Of a stretch of DNA of 64,000 bases, positions 22,691 to 35,357 are shown one piece after another. A program made the position numbers and the translations under genes. The DNA is from Chionoecetes opilio. Its lineage: Eukaryota > Arthropoda > Malacostraca > Decapoda > Majidae. The stretch's first letter is position 1. Every line of letters begins with the position of its first letter. Under the pieces are notes generated by a model that saw only the letters and a program-made list of their open reading frames with translations, did not search any database and was not told the DNA's origin. The stretch covers positions 51,001-115,000 of the forward strand of contig JACEEZ010018578.1 in the NCBI GenBank assembly GCA_016584305.1. Reading direction: 5' to 3'.

Positions 22691-24424
22691 GAACGGGTTT
22701 AGTCAGGCTTCGAACCCCCTTTACCTCGCCCCCCTCCAAACGCTGCCCCAACAACTCAAGGAGTCTCATGAAAAAAAAAAGCATGAACAAAATTGGACCC
22801 TTTAACCCAAATGAAGGAACATTTTGTGGGATCTTGTTAACGAAGGGTTGGGGCAAGACATATATTACTGTTGTTAATCTATTTTTCCCCCCCGAAAAAA
22901 TAAATATAAAGTTCATATATCTTTGTTGAGTATATTTTCAATCGGTGGATTCTGTTTTTATTCACAGTTTTCCCCATAAAAAAAAATATTATTTTTGAGT
23001 GAGCCTTCCAAAGTGGGGCCCCGCGGAATTTAAAACTTGTTGCAGTCTCGGGGCAATTAAGGTGGAGGGCGGGGGTGGGGCGGCCTCCTCATGAAGGGTA
23101 CGTGGCTTTTTCCCCCGGTGAAACAACAGGGGACTTTTTCAGGGGCGTTTAAAAAAGTTCTTTAAATACTAAGAATGAAAAAACAGGAAAATATTACAAA
23201 AGATAATAGATAAGAATAAAAATAAAATTTGATCCCATATTATTAAAAAAAATAATATTTTTCTAAATAAATTTTTATTTTATAAATAAAATATTATTTG
23301 GGGAATAAAAACAAAGGGAACTGGAAAAACAATTAATTTAAAGAAAAATTTTGAGATAAAAGAAGTGGAAATTAAAAAAAAAGAAAAAAAAGAGAGGTTA
23401 AAAAAAAATATTAAGGGGGGGGAAATTCAGGGTAGGGAAAAAAGTTAAAAGAATAAAATCTGGCAATTTTTTAAAAAGGTAAATGGAGGAAAAAAAAAAA
23501 AAATTTATTTTTTAAACTTTTTTAATATAATTTTAAAAATTTAATTATTATTAAATTATATAATATTTAAATTAAATTTTATAATTTATAAAATAATGTA
23601 ATATAATAACACAAAGGGAAAAGACGCGCAAAAACAAAACCCAAAAACAAAAACCAAAACAAAAAAACAAACCACACAGAAAAAAAACCAAAACAAAAAA
23701 AACAACAAAATTTCCCCCCAACCAAAAAAAAAAAATTTTTAACAAAATTTAAACCCCCAACAAAATCAGGAAAATTTATTTTTTTAAAAACCCAACAAAC
23801 ACATAACAGACCACCCCAACAACCAAAACAACACAAACCAAAAAATTACGCATTAAAACAAAAAAAAACCACACCACCCAAAACCAAAAGAGACACAAAA
23901 AAACCACAACAACCACAAACCAAACCAAAAAAACCAAACAAAAAAACCCACCACCCCAACCCCCCCAACACAAAAAACCCACACCCCAAACCCCCCACAA
24001 AACCCCCACCCCCCAAAAAAAACAAAACAAAAACAAAAAAAAACACAAACAAACAAACAAAAAAAAAAAACAAAAAACAACATTCACCCAAAATAAAAAA
24101 ACAAAAACATTTAAAAAAAAAAAAAAAACCCAAAAAAAAACAACAAAAAAACAAAAAAAAAAGTAAAGAATAAACAAAAACAACCTTATCTAAACAGGGG
24201 AAACCCCACAAGAATAATTTTTTTTTTTCCCAAACAGGCAATATTATTTTTTCAGCAACCAAAAAAAATGGGGAAATGGGGGGGGGGGGGGGAAAAAAGG
24301 GGGGGGGGGGGGGGTGAGGGGAAAAAAGGGTTGAGCACCCCCCAAGGGGAAGAGTGGGAGGAGAGATGAGCGACATTAAGAAAAAGAGGTTGCAGAAAAA
24401 GGAGGAGGGGGGGGGAACGAGGAA

Positions 24425-24710
<286 letters not shown>

Positions 24711-26222
24711 CTGGACTTAATATGAACATTCCTCACTTGATATCTCTTGAACAGATATAGTTTATAACAAAGTCATATTAACTCCGTGAACTGTTCGTGG
24801 GTCAAATTTGGTGCAGAGCAAATCGGGACAGACCTGAAACGTAATATGAACCATTGTGCCTTTTTGGGACCGCAACGCTCCGTCATTACCGTATTCCTTA
24901 AGATAATTGTCTTCACCCTCTCTTATTCCATTAATGAGAGAGGTGTGGCTGCAGCCGGAGATCCATCATGCTTCCTTTCCCACGTAAAAGTCACATAACA
25001 CTGACGCTGAACCTGTGACTGCCTGGATGACCGTAAAATTTAAGAGCACTCGCAGCAATCCGGGTGACAGCGGCACACTGGAACGGCGTGAAAATGGAAG
25101 CGCATTTTTTGCCCTTTTTGCGACCGTTTCTAACGCTTCCTGGTATATATATTCCCTTTAGAAACTCTGTCATTCTTCCTGCAGACGGTGAGGTCGATTG
25201 ATAGATGAGAAGCAGAGATGTTTTTTTTTTTTTTCTAGAACAATAAATGTTATCATGAATGCAAGAAAAGTGAAAACAAAAATGGAGAGAAATAAAAGTG
25301 ATTGCCTCGCACAGTAACTTAATTTGCTCTTTGATTCAAATCTTTCCTTAAATCCCTTCACACATAGCACAGTAGGTTTTTTCTATTGCCTATGAAGCAA
25401 TCACTGGTTCGTGTCTACAGGATTCAACGGAAGGACATTAACAAGTGTTGAGGCTTAGCCAATTAGCTCTCACGTCGTTAAGTGTTGCAAGTTTACGATG
25501 AAAGTTGTTGATTATCTCGGAATCTGTCAGTCTCTCAGAATTATGAAAAAAAAGTAATTTGATTATCACGGGAAGCGGGTTTATCCGTGTTTGATACTTA
25601 ATCTGCTGTTGTCTACTTCTGATTAAAACTATTACACCGCCACTATATCAATGAAGATATATACATTTTTCAATAGCTTAAGCAACATGATAAACTATTT
25701 TAAGCTGCATAGCGAACATGTGGGTTGACAAAGTTATTGAATTATGTGTAGAGTTACGCCTAGACTTACTCCCTCTTAACTCCTAACTCCCTCCCTCCCT
25801 CCAGCATTAATTAAAGTCCTCATTGAGTTTCTGAGAGGCGCACCGGAACATGCCTTATAGAGCCTCACGTGAATACGGAATCCTACCCTGATTACCCTGT
25901 CTAGTTACAAAGCTGGAAGCCATTCGAGTACGAGACGAAGCCAATAACCTCCTCCGGTACGTAGCACTTCTTGTCAGGGAAGACTGAACATCCAGCTAAG
26001 GGAGACACGAGGTGACTTAACATTCATAATGATTATCTAGTCTGACAGTGCTTAAACCATTCAATAATATTCATTTTCGATGCATCCTAAACCGAAAGAA
26101 GATTAATTGAGAACTTCATTAAGATAGCAGGCACGGCGATCCTTATCGGACACCCAACTACTTAAAAGTCTTCATACATTTTGTTTTATATACAGGAACG
26201 TTAAGACTGATACAAAATACGT

Positions 26223-26223
<1 letters not shown>
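24711..26223. other. Unique-looking DNA, clean partner of 17.6-19.5 kb
   Basis: No gene recognised. It serves as the reference copy for the corrupted tract. A motif TCTTCACCCTCTCTTATTCC at about 24910 and the insertion-free junction at 25185-25203 are useful markers. Confidence 0.5.
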
Positions 26224-26717
<494 letters not shown>

Positions 26718-27017
26718 TAATGCAAAAAAACATGAAATATAAAATGAAGTAGGGCAGGTAGCGTAAGAGAAAGGCAAGAGGGGAAGAGGCACTTGAACGA
26801 ACGATGAGGAGGGGAAAGCATCGCATGGAGGGGAAAAAGAATAGGCCGAGGGACAAGGCAAGACGCATAAATGTAAGGAAGAAGAGATGGAGGGGACGGC
26901 AAGAGAAGATAAACAGCAAAAGATAATCGTAGAAATGCAGAAAGGAGTTTAGAGATAGAGAGAGACAGAGAGAGAGAAAAAAAAACTGGTGTCCTTCCTC
27001 GCAAAGGCCTAATTAAT

Positions 27018-27517
27018 GTTTATTATTATTATTATTATTTATTTATTTACATTGAAGCCTATAGCGCCTGTAGACTATTATGGTTTTTCCTTGAGGGCTC
27101 AAGTGGTTGACCCTGCACATTCCATTCTGGAGGGTTGTGAAGATTGGTCTCTCCGCCCGTTGGTGGCGCAAGCTGGATTTTTTTTATAGTGACACCTGTG
27201 ATGTTATAGGTGAAGATACGTTTTCGGCGGTGGTCAACCCTCTGTTTTAGGCTCATGCTGCCACCTATTGTCTTCCGCCGCACTTGAAGTCGCAGTCACA
27301 AGAACAGGTATGCATCACTCGGATTTCTTCGGCCACTCGACGATGGATTTACAGCTGCTCCTTGGTGGGACTTTAACTCAGGACCTTGTGCTAACCTCCC
27401 AGGCTCCTGTCGACCACGTTAAAGTTGGCCGAAAGAGTTGTTCTCGGCAGGATTCGAATTCGGGACATCGAGCTCACCACTCCAAGACGCTAACCACTCG
27501 GCCACCGCCTCCCCCTT
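27018..27517 (-). mobile_element. tRNA-derived SINE with (ATT/ATTT)n tail
   Basis: Read on the minus strand from 27517: GGGGGAGGCGGTGGCCGAGT. The pol III A box TGGCCGAGTGG lies at 27494-27504 and the B box GAATTCGAATC at 27451-27461, spaced as in a tRNA with a long variable arm (Ser/Leu type). The body runs to about 27050 and the tail is the TTATT/TTTAT repeat at 27018-27050. A corrupted partner lies at about 20440-20760. Confidence 0.75.
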
Positions 27518-27549
27518 TGTTTAAGTGTATTTATTAATAATTTAGGGAT

Positions 27550-27551
<2 letters not shown>

Positions 27552-27588
<37 letters not shown>

Positions 27589-27619
27589 TGTGTCTGTGTC
27601 TGTGTCTGTGTCTGTGTCT

Positions 27620-27668
<49 letters not shown>
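27552..27668. repeat. (GT)n with internal (GTGTCT)n
   Basis: GT dinucleotides flank six or seven GTGTCT hexamers, a compound microsatellite. Confidence 0.95.
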
Positions 27669-28075
27669 TATCGGAAAGAGTCTTCGAGGAGGTCTTCTGT
27701 TATTAATCGGGGGCTACTAGGCAAGGGCAATAACTCAGGCCTATAGCCAATACAGGGGCCAGCCACGGGGACACACAGGTAAGAGGGTAGACAGGTGTCC
27801 CGCTAATGGTCTCTGACGCGGCATTCACCTGTTCGTGTGAGGCCGCGCATTGCCTTTCGTTATTCCCTTATACATAACATGACATTCTACAAACTACTCT
27901 ATTAAAATGAAATCAATGGTAGTTAATGTTTTTTATATAATCCAACGAGTGACGTCCTAATGTGCTGATATTTTGTTTTCCTTTGATATGCATAGATTTT
28001 TATGTTTTTTTTCGGGGAAGGTATTGATTGTATTATGTACTTGAACTCCTTATGGCATCATTAAGGTTCAAAGGC

Positions 28076-28077
<2 letters not shown>

Positions 28078-28114
<37 letters not shown>
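28078..28114. repeat. (TAA)n microsatellite
   Basis: About twelve TAA units. Confidence 0.95.
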
Positions 28115-28290
28115 CTGCTAATAATAATTGTATTCACGCCCGGAGGCATACAGACAAAAAACAAAGCAACAAGAACAAGCCAAGGAGTTATATTAAGTAC
28201 TCGAGCAAAATAAAAAAATAAGAGCAAAGTACAGGCACATTAGGGGACATAGTATCAAAGTACATAGAAAAGCATACATGGACACCTGTG

Positions 28291-29690
28291 CTACCCCACA
28301 TCCTGCACAAACAGCAGAGCCAGCCACCGCTGTTGTATAGGTCCACATACATAGGCCGAGCTCTGCCTGACAGAGGTGATGATGGAGTTCGTAGAGAGCT
28401 CCACCCTACTCCTTAAACTGAACACGGAGTGTCGACGGATGACATCCAGATTGTTCACCCCGTTCCTAGCGAAAGCCAGGGACGAGCTGCAGCACCTGGG
28501 CAGCCCCAGAAGCCTCTTAAGGATGTCATTGTGACAGACCTTAAGGCGGTTCATAGTGGCCACCTTGTACCGCGACCACAGTGAGTTGCAGTATATTGAG
28601 CAGCAGTGACGCCTGAATAACTCCATCTTCACCTCTCTGCTACAGTAGGAAAATTTCCTCTGTAGAGTATTTCCCACGACAAGAAGCTTGGTGGTTTGCT
28701 TGATGATATCATCATCATCAGTCATGTCGTGGGATATAACATGGCCTAAGTATGCGAATCTATCCACAAAATTGAGGGCAGACCCACCGAGCTATGCTGT
28801 TTTCAGGTAATTCACATGAGCGCGTGCCAGTGATACTACCATGCACTCTGTTTTAGTGGTGTTGTAGACAATGTCATGCTTGGCAGCATACATCTGACAC
28901 ACATTGATAAGGTCCTGCAACGCATCCGCAGTGGGTGCAAGCAGTACCATTTCATCAGCATAGCTCAGTGAGTTGATGCACCCATCATGAATGTGGCAGC
29001 TGATACCTGTATCACGAAGGTTGGCACTGAGATCATCCGTGTACTCATTGTACAGGTAGGGGGATAAAATCCCACCCTGCCGAATACCACTGGCAGTACT
29101 AAAGGACAGCGAGAAGGAATTACCCCACTTAACAGTAAATTCCTGGGTAGTGTACCAGTACATTAATAAATTAACAATGTACCCAAGTGTACCCCTGACG
29201 AGAAGTTTATGAAAGAGCTTCCAGTAATTCACTCTGTCAAACGCCTTTCTGGCATCCAGGAAACACAGATAAACAGGTGAGTTTCTGGAAGTGTAGTAAT
29301 GAATGATATTCTTCAATGTCCTTCAATGCCCTTCACACACATCTCAGTGCCAAGGCCTTTCTTATAGCTGAACTGATTGTCCAGTGTATACAGGTAGGCC
29401 TCAAGATGATGGAGCACCACTTTCTCCAGCACCTTGGACAGGACGGTCGCTATGGCAATGGGCCTGTAATTGCCAGAGTTAGCAGGGTCCTTCACTTTGC
29501 TCTTAAGAAAAGGCACTATAAGCACTGCCAAGACCTGACTGGGTATGTACTGATGGCTTTCCCTCCATGTGTGCTTTGAAGGGGGTGTCCCAGGGCCTTG
29601 ATGATGGTTTTCAGGTCAACGGGTTCAGTCAGGCTTCGAACCCCTTTCACCTCGCCTCCCTCCAACACGCTGCCCCAACACACTCAAGGA
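28291..29690 (-). pseudogene. Non-LTR reverse transcriptase fragment with YADE box
   Basis: Minus-strand order: GVRSLTEPVDLKTIIKALG (about 29640-29585), KSKVKDPANSGNYRPIAI, GLGTEMCVK, then after a frameshift near 29313 FLDARKAFDRVNYWKLF, GIRQGGILSPYLYNEYTDDL, SLSYADEMVLLAPT, MYAAKHDIVYNTTKTECMV, and after another break RFAYLGHVISHDM, TLQRKFSYCSREVKMELFR and HNDILKRLLGLPR. This covers RT fingers, palm, thumb and C-terminal region. The catalytic pair of the YxDD box is YADE, which should impair polymerisation. The endonuclease is missing, so it is a 5'-truncated copy. The RQGGILSP palm differs from the VPQGSVLGP of the CR1-like copies, so it belongs to another clade, not assigned here. Confidence 0.85.
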
Positions 29691-30540
29691 CGTCTCATGA
29701 AAAAAAAATGCATGAACAAAATTGGACCCTTAACTCAAAGTGAAAGGAACATTTAGTGGTTGATCTTGTTAACGAAGGATTGGGGCAAGCACATCATATT
29801 ACTGTTGTTAATGCTATTTCTCCACCAGAAAAATAAATATAAATGTTCATATATCTTTGTATGCAGTATATTTACAACTCGGTGGACTTCTGTTACTATT
29901 CACAGTTCCCTATAAAACAATATATATTTTTGAGTGAGCCTTCCAAAGTGGGGCCCAGCCGAGAATTAAAACTTGTTGACAGTCTCGGGAGCAATTAAGG
30001 TGGAGGCGAGGTGGTGTCGGGCCTCCTCTATGAAGGGTACGTCGTGGCTTTACGGTGACAACACACACGGGGACTTTATATCAGGGAGCGTGGTAATCAA
30101 AGTGTCTTTAACATGACTAAGACATGCAATAACAGGATATATGCGAGGTGTACAAAGAGATGCAATAGCATAAGCAATACAAAATAAGCTAGACTCCTAG
30201 TGAGTTACTCCTAAAAAAAAGATGGAACGTACTGTGGTTTCTAAATCAACATCTTGTTATCTTTATGAATGACGGGGCTAAGGCAATGCATTATTCCGCG
30301 GATAAAACAAAGGGAAGCTGGAACAATGTCAAGGGTATATTAATTAACGCAAAAAAGTTACAATAGAGATAAATACTGAAGCTGGAAATGAAAAAAAAGA
30401 GGAAAAAAGAGAGGTAAAGAAAACAATATATAGAGGGAGGCTGGAACTATGTCAGGGCTATGTTGATCCCAAAAAGCTTCAATAGAGATAAATACTAGAG
30501 CTAGATTTTTTTAAAGAGATAATGAGAGGCAAAGAAAATA
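29691..30540. other. Intergenic DNA, clean partner of 22.7-23.5 kb
   Basis: No gene recognised. Contains repeated short segments AAAGGGAAGCTGGAAC and AGGGAGGCTGGAAC with GTCA(A)GGG nearby at about 30312 and 30433, a local duplication of roughly 120 bp. Confidence 0.4.
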
Positions 30541-30557
30541 ATATATAATATACACAC

Positions 30558-30669
<112 letters not shown>

Positions 30670-31077
30670 ATAATCTACAAAGGCCTGGTAACGACGCCGT
30701 CAAAAATCGAATATATTTCCCAAGATAACTTTTGGAGTATAGTGAATCCTGTGAAGTGGATACAATACTGATTGCTATGGACCTGTACACACGTAAAAAA
30801 TAGATTGAGTTCCCGGAAAACTTAACCACAACATCATTAAGTTCCTTCCGGCGGCGAATCTCAAGAGGTAAAGAGGAAAATTATTATCAGGAAGTTAGAA
30901 CTCTCGCTTCAATTCGGTTTAGAGTGGCAGGTTTTAAAATTTCATTTTTTGAAACTGTTTGCATATCAATTTGATTTCGACATTAGTGTATTCAGACCAT
31001 CCCGGAGCTATAACTAGTTTATGAATCTAATCAGTTTTCATAACCTTGATACAAATACGCATTTACACGTGATCACA

Positions 31078-31561
<484 letters not shown>

Positions 31562-32286
31562 ATTATCTCAAACATGTAAGACCCACGAAGAAGTAAGTTT
31601 TTTTTATTTTCCTACAACAGAGCACATTATTATTTTTTCAGTCACCAAAAAATGATGGCGGGCAAGGTGGGGGTGAGGGCGTGAGGGGAAAAAAGGTTTG
31701 ATCGCGCACGCATCCCTCAATCGCGTTCCTTCGCCGCCAAGACCGTGGGAGGAGCAGATAGACGCGCCACACTTCCAAGTCCTCCACAATATTTTTTCCC
31801 TTTGCTATTCTGTGTCGCCTGCAGTAAAAATGGAGGTATGGAGGGTGGAACGAGAAGAGACAAGTTGAAGGAAAGGGAAGACGAGTGATGGAGGAGCATT
31901 GAAAGGGGCTGACTGAGGCATGGAGGTTATATAATGGAAATCTGTGAAGGGGGAAAAATGACGGATATTCAAAGGGAGGAATGATGAAAGTATAACAGGA
32001 GGAAATTGATGACAGTGTTGAGAGAAGACATATTGTGAAGGATAAAATAATGATGGCGGTGAAGAGAAGAGGATGAGACTAACGAAAGTGAGGAAGGGGA
32101 AAAATAGAGAATGTATGAAGCATTATAACGTAATAATGATACCCGTGATGATTTATAGACTGAAGGGGAGACACATCAGAGAAAATACGAACAAATATAT
32201 AACTAGATTGACAGCAATGTATAAATTGGGTTATAAATTCAATTCAGCAAAACAAAACAAAATATTATAACGTGAAAAATATGAAA

Positions 32287-32290
<4 letters not shown>
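31562..32290. other. Intergenic A/G-rich DNA
   Basis: Purine-rich with GGGGAAAA and GAAGAG words. No gene. 31615-31700 is the clean partner of 24230-24345. Confidence 0.4.
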
Positions 32291-32343
<53 letters not shown>

Positions 32344-32758
32344 TGAGAAGAGAGAGAGGAGAGAGCAGAGGAGAGAGAGAGGAGAGCAGAGAGCGAGAGC
32401 GAAGAGCGAGAGCGAGAGAGCGAGAGCGAGAGAGGAGAGCGAGAGACGAAGAAGCGAGAGAAGCGAGAGGGAGAGAGCGAGAGCGAGAGAGACGAAGAGC
32501 GAAGAGACGGAAAGACGAAGAAGCGAGAGCGAGAGAGCGAGAGCGAGAGAGCGAGAGACGAGGAGAGAGCGAGAGCGAGAGAGCAGAGAGCGAGAGAGCG
32601 AGAGCGAGAGAGCGAGAGCGAGAGAGCGAGAGCGAGAGAGCCAGAGCGAGAGCGAGAGCGAGAGCGAGAGCGAGAGCGAGAGCGAGAGCGAGAGCGAGAG
32701 CGAGAGCGAGAGCGAGAGCGAGAGCGAGAGCGAGAGCGAGAGCGAGAGCGAGAGAGAG

Positions 32759-32840
<82 letters not shown>
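32291..32840. repeat. (GA)n and (GAGAGC)n compound array
   Basis: A central block of GAGCGA hexamers (32643-32756) is flanked by GA repeats and older, mutated GAGCGAGAGA units. Frames encoding R/A/E or S/R/L repeats are not genes. Confidence 0.95.
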
Positions 32841-33949
<1,109 letters not shown>

Positions 33950-34745
33950 TCAGATCAGATCAAAACGTTTATTGTGAATAATGTACACATTATACATAAT
34001 ACATATATAATTAAGGGTACGAAATAGACAAAGGGCGCACCCCCATGCAGGTTGCATGGGAAGGATTGCCATGATTAATGAAGTTAGATAGTAACATTGT
34101 TAATTACATTTAGATATGCATATACAAAAGACTATGTTATGTTACATATATATTTATTAAGTTCTTTATGAGGCATTGGCAAGGTTTGGGTGGCTTTTTT
34201 TGACTTGGATAAGGTTACATGGTTGTAGATAATACTGCAGCAGCCCAGCATAGGAGGCATTGGCACAGCTGCCTCTAAAAAAGATAATTTCTTGACATTC
34301 CATTACATAATGGCGGAGTGTGTGCTTCTCTTCTGTTTTACACAGGTTACATTTTTTCATATTGATGTTGTCACTGCCAGCTACCTCCCACATTTACTTA
34401 TACCCTAACCTTAGCCTACTATAACACACCTGCTGGCGCCTAGTAATTAGTCCATTTTGTATGTAGTGGGGTGACACCCTTTTGTTAAGTCCATATATGT
34501 AGTGAGAGAAACAGACTGACCGAGCATGCTGTCAATATGTCTCTTGTTGTACGTTTTCATTTTCGCACACATTTCTGTTTTTAGACGGCCAAGGGACAGA
34601 GGGAGCAGAAACCCAACACCATCCTTAGACGTAGCACTGTTGGCGAGTTCATCTGCACGCTCGTTACCCGCTATCCCACAGTGTGATGGGGACCATATAA
34701 AGTTCACAGTTCTGTCCTGACACGTTATCTTATACACAAGTTTAA
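33950..34745 (-). mobile_element. 3' end of an RNase H-bearing non-LTR retrotransposon
   Basis: The 5'-truncated copy carries the end of ORF2 (34166-34745) and a 3' UTR finishing in three TGATC units (plus strand GATCAGATCAGATCAAAACG at 33948-33967) that run into (TC)n on the element strand. Confidence 0.75.
34166..34745 (-). pseudogene. RNase H C-terminal part and zinc-knuckle tail of retrotransposon ORF2
   Basis: The minus strand reads VNFIWSPSHCGIAGNERADE, the last catalytic segment of a retroelement RNase H (H-x-G-I-x-G-N-E-x-A-D), the domain that removes the RNA template after reverse transcription. It continues with SLGRLKTEM and, after a frameshift near 34440, LITRRQQVCYSRLRLGY. A TAA in frame precedes MWEVAG. 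The tail CNLCKTEEKHTLRHYVMEC is the C-x2-C-x7-8-H-x4-C finger that follows RNase H in I- and Jockey-related elements. ORF2 ends at 34166. One frameshift and one stop mark it as inactive. Confidence 0.85.
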
Positions 34746-34756
34746 TAATTCTATAC

Positions 34757-34918
34757 TTTGATCCTATCTAGACACTTTGCAAGTACCAACTACAAGACTA
34801 TTGACTATACAAAGCGCCACCACGCCAGAACGAACTTGGTGGGCTCGAACCGCTGACCGAATGCAGGGACTCTACACGCGAGCTCACAGCTCTACCAACC
34901 GAGCCACTCTGACGGGTA
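34757..34918 (-). mobile_element. tRNA-derived SINE (family shared with 40.9 kb)
   Basis: On the minus strand it starts CTACCCGTCAGAGTGGCTCG. A box TGGCTCGGTTGG lies at 34895-34906 and B box GGTTCGAGCCC at 34841-34851. The 3' part contains GCAAAGTGTCTAGATAGGAT, also present in the copy at 40865-41008. It starts directly at the GA array on its right. Confidence 0.8.
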
Positions 34919-35071
34919 GAGAGAGAGAGAGAGAGCGAGAGCGAGAGCGAGAGCGCGAGCGCAAGCGAGAGCGCGAGCGAGAGGGAGAGGGAGAGGGAGA
35001 GCGGAGAGGAGAGGAGAGGGAGAGGGAGAGGGAGAGGGAGAGGGGAGAGGAGAGCAGAGCAGAGAGAGAGA

Positions 35072-35122
<51 letters not shown>

Positions 35123-35130
35123 CGAGAGAG

Positions 35131-35166
<36 letters not shown>

Positions 35167-35173
35167 AGAGAGA
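34919..35173. repeat. (GA)n array with GAGGGA and GAGAGC variants
   Basis: About 255 bp, right flank of the SINE/retroelement block. Confidence 0.95.
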
Positions 35174-35357
35174 ATCCAAGGGAACCAAATATCACTGCAA
35201 GAAAACATGACTAAACAACATCTAAGTCCCTGCCACACATATAGAACCTTAACCCAGACTTACACCTTTTGCCACATTCCATAGCAAATACACACATATA
35301 ACAAATATAACACAACCAACCGAGTCAAGCTTCGAAAAACAAAGCTGCAGATTACTC

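Larger units (their letters stand above)
17560..24360. repeat. Corrupted second copy of about 24.8-31.7 kb (probable unpolished haplotype)
   Basis: Collinear anchor pairs: 17715 with 24910 (CTTCACCCTCTC), 18225 with 25192 (GGTCGATTGATAGATGAG), 18440 with 25420 (GATTCAACGGAA), A/G-only block 19540-20290 with the GA array 26224-26717, SINE half 20460-20520 with 27080-27140, 20985-21110 with 27700-27850, RT 21430-22680 with 28291-29620, 23310-23480 with 30300-30480, AT block 23520-23590 with the TA array, A/C-only block 23630-24180 with the CA array, 24230-24345 with 31615-31700. Between anchors, runs such as AAAA/GGGG replace dinucleotide repeats, so no gene call here is trustworthy. Confidence 0.85.

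Noticed and set aside
34841..34906. Functional tRNA gene
   Set aside because: A and B boxes are present, but no cloverleaf with an intact acceptor stem can be drawn, and the copy shares a non-tRNA tail with 40.9 kb, so it is a SINE.
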